This document shows, piece after piece, positions 8,648 through 17,696 of a stretch of DNA of 64,000 nucleotides; the first letter of the stretch is position 1, and each line of letters begins with the position of its first letter. Made by a program: the position numbers and the translations under genes. The notes below the pieces were generated by a model. The model did not search any database and had not been told where the DNA came from. It worked only from the letters and a program-made list of their open reading frames with translations. Source of the DNA: Pseudomonadota bacterium (lineage in GTDB: Bacteria; Pseudomonadota; Alphaproteobacteria; Micavibrionales; CSBR16-224); contig CP053449.1 of assembly GCA_013285465.1 (NCBI GenBank), positions 2,380,735-2,444,734 on the forward strand, read 5' to 3'.

Positions 8648-9973
8648 ATGCTGCCACAGGAAATCATCCGCAAAAAACGCGACGGCGAAAAACTGAGTGA
8701 AAGCGAGATCAAAGCCTTCATCAAAGGCGTGACGGATGACAGCGTCACCGAAGGACAAGTCGCCGCCTTCTGCATGGCCGTATTGTTCAACAAGATGGAG
8801 ATGGATGAACGCGTCGCCCTGACGACCGCCATGGCAGGGTCGGGAGAGGTACTGGACTGGTCGGGAGAAGACCTCGGCGGGCCTATTCTGGATAAACATT
8901 CCACCGGCGGCATCGGCGATAAGGTCAGCCTGATCCTTGCCCCCGTCATCGCCGCCTGCGGCGGTTTCGTGCCGATGATTTCAGGCCGCGGGCTGGGACA
9001 TACGGGCGGCACATTGGACAAGATGGATTCCATCCCCGGCTATCAATCCATGCCCGATAATGCGCTGTTCCGCAAAGCTGTGCGCGAGGCAGGCTGCGCC
9101 ATTATCGGCGCAACGGGCGACCTTGCCCCTGCCGATAAACGCATTTACAGCATCCGTGATGTCACCGCGACCGTGGAATCGCTTGATCTGATTACTGCCT
9201 CCATCCTGTCCAAGAAAATGGCGGCGGGGCTGGACGGTCTTGTCATGGATGTCAAATTCGGCACAGGTGCCTTTATGCGCGATTATGATGATGCCAAGGC
9301 ACTGGCAGACAGCATCGTACAGGTTGCCAATGGCGGCGGCTTGCCGACGGTGGCGCTGCTGACCGATATGAACCAGACATTGGGCCGGACGGCAGGCAAT
9401 GCCGTTGAAGTGCTGGAATCCGTAGAGTTCCTGCGCGGTGAAAACCGCAATCCGCGCCTTTACGAGGTCAATGCCGCGCTTTGTGCCGAATTGCTGGTGC
9501 TTGGCAAGCTGGCGCAGGATACGGATATCGCCCGCGGCATGGTCGATGCCGTGCTGGAAAACGGTCAGGCCGCCGAACATTTCGCCAAAATGGTGACGGT
9601 ACTGGGCGGCCCCGCCGATTTCATGGATAAACCGGAAAAATATCTGAAAGCTGCGCCTGTCATCCGCGAATTCTTCCCTGAAGAAACAGGCACGCTCTCC
9701 GCAGTTGATGCCCGCAAAATCGGCCTTGCCATTGTCGGTATCGGCGGCGGCCGCACCCGCCCGCAGGACGGTATCGATCACAGCGTCGGACTGACGGAGA
9801 TCGCGCAAATCGGCGATATTGTCGGTAAAAACAACAAACCGCTGGCCATCATCCACGCACAATCCGAAGAAAACTGGCAAAAAACCGCCGCTGCGCTGGC
9901 GGATGCCGTCACAGTCGCAACCGCCGGTGATGCGGCAGATGCCGTCATCGTGCGTGAAAAAATCGCCGCTTAA
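8648..9973 (+). CDS. deoA: Thymidine phosphorylase
   Basis: Splits thymidine (and deoxyuridine) with phosphate into base and 2-deoxyribose-1-phosphate for pyrimidine salvage. 441 residues, normal for the bacterial enzyme. Seen in order: helical N-terminal domain; HSTGGIGDKVSLILAP phosphate and substrate loop; SGRGLGHTGGTLDKMDSIPG, which includes the family signature; KMAAGLDGLVMDVKFGTGAFM; and a C-terminal alpha/beta domain with GGGRTRPQDGID. The start has GGA in a short purine-rich leader. The next gene, cdd, begins 12 bases downstream, so the two form a pyrimidine-nucleoside salvage operon. Confidence 0.97.
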   Translation: MLPQEIIRKKRDGEKLSESEIKAFIKGVTDDSVTEGQVAAFCMAVLFNKMEMDERVALTTAMAGSGEVLDWSGEDLGGPILDKHSTGGIGDKVSLILAPVIAACGGFVPMISGRGLGHTGGTLDKMDSIPGYQSMPDNALFRKAVREAGCAIIGATGDLAPADKRIYSIRDVTATVESLDLITASILSKKMAAGLDGLVMDVKFGTGAFMRDYDDAKALADSIVQVANGGGLPTVALLTDMNQTLGRTAGNAVEVLESVEFLRGENRNPRLYEVNAALCAELLVLGKLAQDTDIARGMVDAVLENGQAAEHFAKMVTVLGGPADFMDKPEKYLKAAPVIREFFPEETGTLSAVDARKIGLAIVGIGGGRTRPQDGIDHSVGLTEIAQIGDIVGKNNKPLAIIHAQSEENWQKTAAALADAVTVATAGDAADAVIVREKIAA

Positions 9974-9985
9974 AGGACAAACGCC

Positions 9986-10408
9986 ATGACGGAAATTTCC
10001 GCTGATATTCTTGAAAAGATGAAAAACGCGGCGATGGGCGCACAGAAAAACGCCTATTGCCCTTATTCCGACCACCCTGTCGGCACGGCCGTATTGGATG
10101 AACAGGGGCGTATTTTCGGCGGCTGTAATGTCGAAACCGCGCATTTTAAAGGTGTTTGCGCCGAAGCCTCGGCGATTTCCGCCATGGTCACGGCAGGCGG
10201 AAAAAAGCTGCAAGCCGTTTTCATCACCGCGCCGGATGAAAATCTCTGCGGCCCCTGCGGGGACTGCCGCCAGCGCCTGTACGAATTCGCCACAGCCGAT
10301 ATGCCGATCTATGCCGCAACAAAATCCGGCAATGTGAAGAAAATCCTGACGCTGGAAGAATTACTGCCCTATGCTTTCGGGCCGGAAAACATCCCGCCGC
10401 GCGGATAA
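9986..10408 (+). CDS. cdd: Cytidine deaminase
   Basis: Deaminates cytidine and deoxycytidine to uridine and deoxyuridine, feeding the deoA step encoded just upstream. 140 residues, the size of the small tetrameric form. Zinc ligands and catalytic Glu are visible: VCAEASAI (Cys and catalytic Glu) and CGPCGDCRQ (two Cys). The N-terminal NAYCPYSDHPVG is the substrate-binding loop. Preceded by AAAGGACAA at suitable distance. Confidence 0.95.
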   Translation: MTEISADILEKMKNAAMGAQKNAYCPYSDHPVGTAVLDEQGRIFGGCNVETAHFKGVCAEASAISAMVTAGGKKLQAVFITAPDENLCGPCGDCRQRLYEFATADMPIYAATKSGNVKKILTLEELLPYAFGPENIPPRG

Positions 10409-10496
10409 CAAAAGGCGGCGTTCGCCCAATGAAGCAGCGAACCCCGCCCTGTTGTGATCATTTACCTGTTATATCATGATGATTTGGGCGTGGAGG

Positions 10497-10673
10497 TCAC
10501 GCCGACTGACTTCGCCTTAATTCTTCAATACGGTCTTTTAAGACAAGTTTCTCACGTTTCAGCTCCCGCAAGGCGCGTTCATCCGCCGCAGGATGCGTCA
10601 TTTCTTCGTGAAGTCTTTTTTTGAGAGTATCGCGTTGCTGTTCCAGCGCGTGGAGATGATTTTCCATGCTCAT
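10497..10673 (-). CDS. DUF465 / YdcH-like microprotein
   Basis: A 58-residue ORF too short for many ORF lists. Translation of the minus strand gives MSMENHLHALEQQRDTLKKR, then an acidic/basic helical stretch ending in RIEELRRSQSA. The charged, single antiparallel coiled-coil pattern with LHALEQQRDTLKK and LRELKREKLVLKDRIEEL is characteristic of the DUF465 family, common in alphaproteobacteria and of unknown function. A strong ribosome binding site GGAGAAGG lies about nine bases before the ATG at 10673. It stands alone between cdd and the membrane protein at 10842. Confidence 0.85.
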   Translation of the reverse strand: MSMENHLHALEQQRDTLKKRLHEEMTHPAADERALRELKREKLVLKDRIEELRRSQSA

Positions 10674-10803
10674 GTGACTTGTCCTTCTCCGTAATTAAGT
10701 TCAAATTTGATGCTTTGCACAGATTGCGTAAAGCCTCGTCTCTTAAGCCTCCGTAGCCGTTCCGTGTTGCGCAAAGAGACACTTCGCACAGTCATCAAAA
10801 CAG

Positions 10804-10835
10804 TTCGCTACAAAGACATCTATCATTGTAGCGAA
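10804..10835 (-). terminator. Possible terminator stem-loop after the membrane protein gene
   Basis: Perfect 9-bp inverted repeat TTCGCTACA / TGTAGCGAA with a 14-base loop, directly after the stop of the minus-strand gene 10842-11573. Only a short T run (TTTT) follows on the minus strand, so it is a weak or non-classical terminator. Confidence 0.45.
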
Positions 10836-10841
10836 GCCGTC

Positions 10842-11573
10842 TTAATTTTCCATTAATTCCCGCGTCGGCGGCGGCGTTTCAGCGGGCGTTTCCTTTCTAT
10901 CAGCCTCTGTTTCCGGTGTTGTTGGCTCTACCGCTTCCTGCAAAGCGGCTTCCTGAACGGCAGAAGGGCCATAGCGTTCCATATAATCAACATTAGGCAA
11001 ACCGCCCAGTGTATAAGCACCTTTCAAGACAACCTGCCCCATCACCAGAATAAAGCAGACCAGCGCCCCAGCCAGCTCCACAGGCGGTTTGAAAATACGG
11101 TAAATCATGTAACCGCCGATACCGTAACCGTAAAGGCGCAGTACCAGCATGACATCCTCCAGGGTTTTCGGCTCAAAAACACCGTAATAGCGCAGCGCCA
11201 TAAACAGCATACCCAGCGGGATAAATATCAGACTGATCCAATTTGAAACCGTGTAATAAAGCCAGATACGGTTCGTGTTGCCGCCCGTGACGAAACGGGC
11301 AAAACCGTAGATCATCAGAAAACCGATCGTAAAGGAGGCAAGACCCGACAGAAAATGCACAAAAAAAACATAATCTGCAGAGAAAGCTTCCGTCCCGATC
11401 GGCGGATGGATTCTTGTCGAGACAAATGACAGCGGCAAAGATATCAGACTAACGGCAAAAGAGATAAAGGTTTCACGCGGCGTGCCGGAAAAACGTTCGA
11501 TACCGCTGGGAATAAACAAGGCTGTTTCAAAAGCCCCGATCAAACGTTTTTTTATCTCGGCTGCAACGCTCAT
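10842..11573 (-). CDS. Multi-pass membrane protein, Yip1-like, unknown function
   Basis: 243 residues with about five hydrophobic segments between residues 35 and 185 (for example FISFAVSLISLPLSFV, VFFVHFLSGLASFTIGFLM, LYYTVSNWISLIFIPLG, VCFILVMGQVVLKGA). It ends in a cytoplasmic tail rich in Glu, Thr and Pro. The pattern resembles YIP1-type small membrane proteins that are common but uncharacterised in alphaproteobacteria. It is downstream of, and on the same strand as, the sigma factor-VWA pair, separated from it by 34 bases. It may therefore be the third gene of that transcription unit. Confidence 0.65.
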   Translation of the reverse strand: MSVAAEIKKRLIGAFETALFIPSGIERFSGTPRETFISFAVSLISLPLSFVSTRIHPPIGTEAFSADYVFFVHFLSGLASFTIGFLMIYGFARFVTGGNTNRIWLYYTVSNWISLIFIPLGMLFMALRYYGVFEPKTLEDVMLVLRLYGYGIGGYMIYRIFKPPVELAGALVCFILVMGQVVLKGAYTLGGLPNVDYMERYGPSAVQEAALQEAVEPTTPETEADRKETPAETPPPTRELMEN

Positions 11574-11607
11574 ACCCTTATCTCCTTTTCACCATCATAT
11601 TTTCCCG

Positions 11608-14040
11608 TTATTGCGGGCGCATCGCGGAGGCTGATTTTGCCAGCCGCACCAGATTGATAAATTCCGCGCGATAGCCGAATTCATCTTCACCGCGCCCTGA
11701 TTTCGCCAGATCGATAATCGCGTCGTAATCCATGTTATTAATGTAACGTCCGCCACGCAATTTCTGCGCAAATCCCGCCACCGCTGCGGCAAAGCGCATA
11801 TCATCCGGCAGGGCTTCCATCGCTTTACCGTCTTGCAATGTCACCGGACGCGTCAGCAAACGGCTGGTGTTTTCTGCGGGCAGTTTATAGCGGATTTTGA
11901 CGTACGCGTACTCTTCCGTACTTTGCGGTGTTTCCGTATCCGCTGCCGCTTTTTCCGCTGCGCCGCCTGCTTCACCGTAACGCAAATCATCAATAATGCG
12001 GTTTTGCGGCACGGAGGTCGGCGTAATTTCATAAAGTGCCGTCACCGTATGACCCGCGCCAATTTCACCGGCATCTACCGCATCATTATTGAAGTCCTCG
12101 CGTGCCAAAGCGCGGGTTTCATAGCCGATTAAACGATATTCGGAGACAAGATTCGGGTTGAATTCCACCTGGATTTTCACATCTTTGGCAATCGGGAACA
12201 GCGTTGAGGACGCCTCTTCCACCAGCACTTTCCGTGCCTCGGACAGCGTATCGATATAAGCGGCATGGCCGTTGCCTTTTTGTGCCAGCACCTGCATCAG
12301 GCGGTCATTGAAATTCCCCTGCCCGAAACCGAGAATAGACAGGAACACACCGCTGTCGCGTTTTCTTTCGACAAAATCCTGCAATTCGCGCGGATTGCTG
12401 ATACCGACATTGAAATCACCATCCGTACCCAGAATAATGCGGTTAACGGCGTTTTTGTCAAAACTTGCCTCCGCCATCGCATAGGCTTTCTGGATCCCCG
12501 CCGCACCGGCCGTCGAGCCAGAGGAACGCAACTGTTCCAGCGCATTGATGATTTTATGCTTTTCAGAGACTTTGGTCGGCTCCAGCGCCGTTCCCGCCCG
12601 TCCGGCATAGGTGACGATACCGACCGTGTCATTGGGGTCAAGCTTGTCCACCAGCAGTTTCATTGCATTGATCAGCAGCGGCAGACGGTCGGGCGCATTC
12701 ATCGACCCGGATGTATCCAGCAGGAACACCAGATTGGCGCGCGGACGGCTCTCGCTGACCGTGTCATAGCCTTTCACGCCGATATGCATGATCTTGTTTC
12801 CGGCTTTCCACGGGCTGTCATAGACCGCGATATTCGGCAGGAAGGGTTCTTCCCTGCTTTCCGGTAAGGCGTAATCATAGGGGAAATAATTGATCATTTC
12901 CTCGATACGTACGGCATCTTTCGGCGGCAACACACCGTTATTCAAGGCGCGGCGCACAAAGCTGTAAGCCGTGGTATCAACATCTGCGGAGAATGTCGAG
13001 ACAGGCTCCGCCGCCACCGCTTTCGCCGGATTTTCAGGAAATTCCTCAAAACGGTCGCGCCCCTCATCCTGATAATGCACCACCACCTGATCATCGGGGA
13101 CAGGCATCGTAATCACAGGCTCGGGCGTTGGCACAACAATCGGCGGCTGCGGCGCAATAATGCCGGGGGCAACGCGCTCCTGCTCCTCTGCCATAATTTT
13201 GCTTTCCACCGGCATATTGACGGCAGGCGAGGTTGCGGGCATGGCGCGGTTTTCGACCGCCATACGGTCGGCTTCCATCCGTCCATCCGCGATAGACGCT
13301 CCTTTGCCGCGGTCAAGCCGTTCCTGCCCGACGCTTTCTGCCAATGTCATCGCCTGACGGCGCGGGCGGTATTGTTCCTTTTTCGCCAATTCGCGGGTTT
13401 TGCCACCACTACCGCTAATACTCAGCTGTCCTTGTATCTGCCCAATCGGTGTCGGCAAAGCACTACTGCCAACCTGTTTTGCAATTTCAGCACGCTTAAT
13501 ATTCGTTGCTTCAACAGCTTTTCTGTATTCTTCAGGCGTTTCTTCCCCGACCGTTCCCTGCACCGTTGCGGATGGGCGTATCATGGAAGTATCTTTATCC
13601 TGTTTCTTCTTGGAACCCAGAAGGTCGCCGTAATCCACATTCCCCATTTGCGTATGCACCAAATGCCCCGATGCCTGATCGGGGAAAGCCTGCCGGTAAA
13701 CCTCCATCGGGCCGCCGAGTAAAACCAATACCGCACAGGCCGCCACCGCGCCTGACATTCCGCCGATTACAAAACGTTTATTCATGATCCGTCTCCATAT
13801 GTTCAAGGGTTCATCTGTGCGGCTTTTTTTGCCGCTCTCCCCTTTAAGACGATCATACCCGTCAATTCCTTTGATATTTTTTTCAGCGCTGTCTTCATGC
13901 GCATCTTCCAGCCCGATTCCCAGCTGCGCATTATCGAAGGCTTCCATTGCCGCCGCCAGCGCCTCCTGCTTCGCCGTATTATCGGCTTCGGGCGCATCCA
14001 TTTGCTGCAAAATCTGTTTCAGACGTTTTTCTTCAATCAT
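11608..14040 (-). CDS. YfbK-type VWA domain membrane protein
   Basis: 810 residues. Residues 1-~85 are a charged, probably cytoplasmic segment. A single transmembrane helix is at 90-110 (FVIGGMSGAVAACAVLVLLGG). A long linker follows, then the YfbK N-terminal region (TFSADVDTTAYSFVRRAL, about 350-430), a VWA domain with MIDAS motif DTSGSM near 441 and TDGDFNVG, and a C-terminal DUF3520-like domain ending at about 805. Such proteins bind metal and protein partners; their role is poorly known. The start overlaps the sigma-factor stop as ATGA. Residues 126-135, just after the helix, read HLVHTQMGNV, a peptide also found at the C terminus of the IcmD-like protein at 25110. Confidence 0.88.
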   Translation of the reverse strand: MIEEKRLKQILQQMDAPEADNTAKQEALAAAMEAFDNAQLGIGLEDAHEDSAEKNIKGIDGYDRLKGESGKKSRTDEPLNIWRRIMNKRFVIGGMSGAVAACAVLVLLGGPMEVYRQAFPDQASGHLVHTQMGNVDYGDLLGSKKKQDKDTSMIRPSATVQGTVGEETPEEYRKAVEATNIKRAEIAKQVGSSALPTPIGQIQGQLSISGSGGKTRELAKKEQYRPRRQAMTLAESVGQERLDRGKGASIADGRMEADRMAVENRAMPATSPAVNMPVESKIMAEEQERVAPGIIAPQPPIVVPTPEPVITMPVPDDQVVVHYQDEGRDRFEEFPENPAKAVAAEPVSTFSADVDTTAYSFVRRALNNGVLPPKDAVRIEEMINYFPYDYALPESREEPFLPNIAVYDSPWKAGNKIMHIGVKGYDTVSESRPRANLVFLLDTSGSMNAPDRLPLLINAMKLLVDKLDPNDTVGIVTYAGRAGTALEPTKVSEKHKIINALEQLRSSGSTAGAAGIQKAYAMAEASFDKNAVNRIILGTDGDFNVGISNPRELQDFVERKRDSGVFLSILGFGQGNFNDRLMQVLAQKGNGHAAYIDTLSEARKVLVEEASSTLFPIAKDVKIQVEFNPNLVSEYRLIGYETRALAREDFNNDAVDAGEIGAGHTVTALYEITPTSVPQNRIIDDLRYGEAGGAAEKAAADTETPQSTEEYAYVKIRYKLPAENTSRLLTRPVTLQDGKAMEALPDDMRFAAAVAGFAQKLRGGRYINNMDYDAIIDLAKSGRGEDEFGYRAEFINLVRLAKSASAMRPQ

Positions 14041-14603
14041 TTCCCGTCCTCCACTGTTTTTGTCTGGACAATTTTACCCAGTTTTTTGCGCGCCTCGAAC
14101 AGCCGCCATGACACGGTGGTTTCGGCACAATCCAGTACATCCGCTGCCTCTTTATGGCTAAGTCCCTCCCAGCAGACCAGCAAAATCACATCGCGCTGCG
14201 CCTCGGGCAGCGCATCCACCGCCGCCAGCACCTCTTTCATTTCCAGTTTCTTTTCAGGATTTTCTTCCGCCACAGGCGTGATTTCGGGTTTCAACGGCAC
14301 TTCACGCGCACCGATGCGGCCTCTTTGCCGTATATGATCTTTGGCCGCATTCACCGTCAGACGGTAAAGCCATGTCGTAAAAGCCGCTTCAAAACGGTAG
14401 GAGGACATCACCCGTGCCAGCTTGATCGCGACATTCTGCGCGACATCCTCGGCATCTTCCTTATTGCCGCAGAATTTCCACGCAATCGCATAAATTTTGC
14501 CGTAATGACGTTCCACAAGCATCGCAAAAGCTTCCCTGTCGCCGCCGGCAGCCCGGCGAATCCATTCATCATCTTCCTGTTTTTGCGCCGTTTCCGTTGC
14601 CAT
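14037..14603 (-). CDS. ECF-type RNA polymerase sigma factor
   Basis: 188 residues with only regions 2 and 4 of sigma70. Region 2 (about 20-95) contains FAMLVERHYGKIYAIAWKFC, NKEDAEDVAQNVAIKL and FTTWLYRLTVNAAKDHIRQ. Region 4 (about 125-182) contains LPEAQRDVILLVCWEGLSHKEAADVLDCAETTVSWRLFEARKKL. Its stop codon overlaps the start of the VWA gene, so the two are made together. The charged N terminus of the VWA membrane protein could act as its anti-sigma partner, which is inference. Target genes are unknown; autoregulation is possible from the upstream region. Confidence 0.92.
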   Translation of the reverse strand: MATETAQKQEDDEWIRRAAGGDREAFAMLVERHYGKIYAIAWKFCGNKEDAEDVAQNVAIKLARVMSSYRFEAAFTTWLYRLTVNAAKDHIRQRGRIGAREVPLKPEITPVAEENPEKKLEMKEVLAAVDALPEAQRDVILLVCWEGLSHKEAADVLDCAETTVSWRLFEARKKLGKIVQTKTVEDGK

Positions 14604-14680
14604 AGCGGTTTTTCTTCTCCAGACGCCTTTCCTTTAAGACGCGAGCTGTAGGGAAATCCTTTGAAAAAATTATAACCTTT

Positions 14681-15922
14681 TTACCCGTCTTTGATATGCA
14701 GTATTTTTTTCATCTCGTCTTCTTCCAGCGGGTAATCGGTGCCGCCGCGTGCATAAATCAAATTGCGCGGCTGTACCCCCGCCAGTTTTTTCTGTAATTC
14801 CAGCGCCAGACGCATCTGCAACCCCGCCTTCCAGCACAGCGCCACAATAAATGCCGCATCATGTTTTGCCGCCGCTGCGTGAATATCGGCGATTTTCACC
14901 CCTGTCATCTGGTGCAGCGCCTCTTCCACAAATTTGATATTCTGCCAGGCCAGCGCGTCCAGCAGTGTTTCCGTCCCCAGTTTTCCTGATTTTTTATAGG
15001 CCGCGACCTGTTTTTTAACATCGCCCTCGGCGGTATTTTCCTGAAATTCAATCCGCCGTTTTACCAAGGCGACAATATCGGCACTGGTTTGTTTATCGAA
15101 ATCTTTCCGTTTTTGCAGCAGAGAAAAGACGGTTTTTCCGGCATAACCGACCAGCTTGCGCGTCAATTCAAAGGTGAGGGACGGATGCAGCGCAATGGAG
15201 TCATGCCAATCAAGGCAGTCACGCGCATAATCGACAATTTCCTCCAATGTTTCAGGCGCAATCACCGCGCCGCGGTTTTGCAAAAGCAGTTTTCCCGCCA
15301 TCACATCCAGCGTTTTGAAAATCCCCTCCGACAGCTCCTCGCCGACCTCTCCGCGCTGTGCCACAGCCTGTACCGCCCAGCTTTCCGGATGATGCGCCAA
15401 GATCGCCAGCAAATCCTTGTCACTAATCACTTTGCAATAGCGCAGCAGATTCTCCGAAACTTCCCGCTCCACATCCGCCGCCAGCTTTGCCATCACATGC
15501 GGCGGCGCCACACCCATATCCTGCAAACCTGTCGATAATGCGCGGCGGATTTTCAACATTTCATCTTCCGCCAGAATGGCCAGCGCCTGCACGGCAAAGC
15601 CGAAAAGCTGACCGTGTTCCGGTGTCGAAAGCCCGGGCAACAGCTTGACCAGACGCCCCGCCAAGGCATTACGCACATCGGCATTTTCGTCTTTCGCCAG
15701 TTTTTCACTGATTTGCAAAGGGGTGGCCGTATTGCCCGCGACAGCTTCGCGAACCTTGTCCGACGGGTCTTCCGCCATAAAATACAGCATTTCGGGAGAG
15801 GTGTGCGGGTCTTCGGCAAGCTTTTTCCGTGCCGCTTCATCGCCTGTTTCAAGAATTTCCTTATCCGCTTCGTAACGCTTTTTGGACGAGAAAAAAAACA
15901 AACGGCGTAAGAACGCAAACAT
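14681..15922 (-). CDS. DUF2336 family protein
   Basis: 413 residues, all helical in appearance. HEAT-like units run in the first third (DPHTSPEMLYFMAEDPSDKVREAVAGN and NADVRNALAGRL are typical), followed by the longer DUF2336 region. The N terminus (MFAFLRRLFFFSSKKR) is hydrophobic then basic and may touch the membrane. The family is nearly confined to alphaproteobacteria and its function is not known. It lies upstream of the ECF sigma gene on the same strand, with a 77-base spacer. Confidence 0.85.
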   Translation of the reverse strand: MFAFLRRLFFFSSKKRYEADKEILETGDEAARKKLAEDPHTSPEMLYFMAEDPSDKVREAVAGNTATPLQISEKLAKDENADVRNALAGRLVKLLPGLSTPEHGQLFGFAVQALAILAEDEMLKIRRALSTGLQDMGVAPPHVMAKLAADVEREVSENLLRYCKVISDKDLLAILAHHPESWAVQAVAQRGEVGEELSEGIFKTLDVMAGKLLLQNRGAVIAPETLEEIVDYARDCLDWHDSIALHPSLTFELTRKLVGYAGKTVFSLLQKRKDFDKQTSADIVALVKRRIEFQENTAEGDVKKQVAAYKKSGKLGTETLLDALAWQNIKFVEEALHQMTGVKIADIHAAAAKHDAAFIVALCWKAGLQMRLALELQKKLAGVQPRNLIYARGGTDYPLEEDEMKKILHIKDG

Positions 15923-15983
15923 GGCAGATTGCCTCTGGAATATTCCTTATAAAACAGAAAAGCCTGAAATACGGCTTAAAAGA

Positions 15984-16463
15984 TCAGTTCGCCGCCGTTT
16001 TCGGGATATGCAGATTGCCGCCCGTCATTTGCGACGCCCAGAACCGCTCCAGCGCTTTCAGATTATCATTCAGCTCCGACAACCCCTCCTGCGGCAGGCC
16101 GATATCGGCCAGATCCGCTTCGTGCTGGCGGTACAGATCGGCAAGCGCCGCATTCAGCGCGCGCCCCTTATCGGAGAGATGCACACGCAGCGAGCGTTTA
16201 TCATGGACGGAGCGCTCTTGAATCAGATAACCGTTTTCCACCATTTTCTTGACGTTATAGGACACATTCGATCCCAGATAATAGCCGCGTACCGTTAACT
16301 CGCCGACCGTCATTTCATCATCGCCGATATTGTGCAGCACAAGGCTTTGCACGTTATTGATGTCATGGATACCTGCGCGTTCCAGCTCGACCTTCAAAAC
16401 GTCAAGAAACTGGCGGTGCAACCGCTCAATCAGGTGGATTATTTCGTAATATGGTGAACTCAT
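15984..16463 (-). CDS. MarR-family regulator, LdtR-like
   Basis: 159 residues. The central winged helix-turn-helix (about 35-105) contains INNVQSLVLHNIGDDEMTVGELTVRGYYLGSNVSYNVKKMVENGYL. It closely matches in style the alphaproteobacterial MarR group that includes LdtR of Liberibacter, a regulator of an L,D-transpeptidase and stress tolerance. A wing with RSVHDKRSLRVHLSDKG follows. Flanking helices form the dimer interface. The neighbouring genes do not reveal its targets here. Confidence 0.85.
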   Translation of the reverse strand: MSSPYYEIIHLIERLHRQFLDVLKVELERAGIHDINNVQSLVLHNIGDDEMTVGELTVRGYYLGSNVSYNVKKMVENGYLIQERSVHDKRSLRVHLSDKGRALNAALADLYRQHEADLADIGLPQEGLSELNDNLKALERFWASQMTGGNLHIPKTAAN

Positions 16464-16580
16464 CGGACTTCTTCTCCCGGGGAATAGACTTTCAAGATAT
16501 ATCCTAGACCTTTTTCAAGGCTTAGAAAACCGATTTTTTTGACGGAAATGCCACAGGATGCGGCAAGGAATAACCGATTT

Positions 16581-17672
16581 TCAAAAAATCAGGTCTTTTT
16601 CACCATTCAGACATATGCCGAACAACTTATCCAGATCTTTTTCCGGCACATCCTCCAGGCGGGACGGCGACCAGCGCGGCACACCGTCTTTATCAATCAG
16701 CAGGGCACGGACACCTTCATAAAAATCATGCCGCCATGCCATGTTCTGGCTCAGGCGGTAATCCATTTTTATCACGTCCTCCACCCGCGTCATGCCGCGT
16801 GCCGTATAGAAATGACGAAAAGCGGTCTTGATACTGGTCGGACAGGCCGCACGCAGAATATCATGGATTTTTTCACACCACGGGTCGCTAATCGCATCCG
16901 CCGCCAGCGCCGCGACGATTTTTTCCACACTCTTCCCCGACAGATACAGGTCAATCTTTTGCTGCAGCGGAAAAGCCTCCTCGCCGCTATAGGCAAATTT
17001 CGCCAAAGCCTGTTCCGCATCGCCGGCAATCACCTGCGCCATCACATCATCCCAGTCGCCTTCCGGCACAAAATGCGTCGCCAGCCCCAGCGCCATCATA
17101 TCGCGCCCGGAAATGCTTTCCCCGGTCATCCCCATATACAGGCCGGTGAGGCCGGGCATTTTCCGGTAAAATATTCCAAATCCGATATCGGGGAAAAAGC
17201 CGATTTTCACCTCGGGCATTGCCGCTTTTGTCGACTCCGTCACAATCACATGCGACCCGTGCAGCCCGACACCGATACCGCCCCCCATCACAATCCCCTG
17301 CGCAAAGGCAATATAGGGTTTGGGATAGTTATGGATGCGGGTATTCAGCTTGTACTCTTCACGGAACAGGTGGCGGACATCATGGCCGGTATCTTTATTG
17401 CGGCGCGCCAGATCGGCTTCCACCGCGACCGCTTTAACATCGCCGCCTGCGCAGAAGGCGCGCGCGCTGCTGCTGTTGATAACCACGGCGGCGATATTAT
17501 CATCTTTCTCCCATGCGGTCAGCGCCTCATCAATGGCGCGGAACATCGGCAGGGACAAGGCGTTCAAAGCCCGCGGACGGTTCAGCGTAATAATAGCTGT
17601 CCGCCCCTCCGTGCGGAACAGAACCTCCGCATCCTCTTCTATGGGGTCATTACTGGCGGCTTTTTCGGTCAT
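16581..17672 (-). CDS. Enoyl-CoA hydratase/isomerase family, 3-hydroxyisobutyryl-CoA hydrolase-like
   Basis: 363 residues, longer than a plain enoyl-CoA hydratase and matching HIBYL-CoA hydrolases of valine breakdown. Crotonase-fold signatures are seen: ITLNRPRALNALSLPMF near residue 35, SSSARAFCAGGDVKAVA as oxyanion segment near 75, and PYIAFAQGIVMGGGIGVGLHGSHVIVTE near 120-145. The FFPDIGFGIFYRKMPG segment with an Asp replacing a hydratase Glu fits the hydrolase group. Substrate is inferred from family length and motifs; no other valine genes are adjacent. Confidence 0.85.
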   Translation of the reverse strand: MTEKAASNDPIEEDAEVLFRTEGRTAIITLNRPRALNALSLPMFRAIDEALTAWEKDDNIAAVVINSSSARAFCAGGDVKAVAVEADLARRNKDTGHDVRHLFREEYKLNTRIHNYPKPYIAFAQGIVMGGGIGVGLHGSHVIVTESTKAAMPEVKIGFFPDIGFGIFYRKMPGLTGLYMGMTGESISGRDMMALGLATHFVPEGDWDDVMAQVIAGDAEQALAKFAYSGEEAFPLQQKIDLYLSGKSVEKIVAALAADAISDPWCEKIHDILRAACPTSIKTAFRHFYTARGMTRVEDVIKMDYRLSQNMAWRHDFYEGVRALLIDKDGVPRWSPSRLEDVPEKDLDKLFGICLNGEKDLIF

Positions 17673-17696
17673 GATTTAAGTAAAAAATGAATCGTT

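Noticed and set aside
8981-10213. 410-codon open frame opposite deoA and cdd
   Set aside because: Shadow of two well-supported enzymes.
10842-11573. Third copy of the shared motif, suggested by PNVDYMERYG in the Yip1-like protein
   Set aside because: Only NVDY is common with the VWA version, too short to mean anything.
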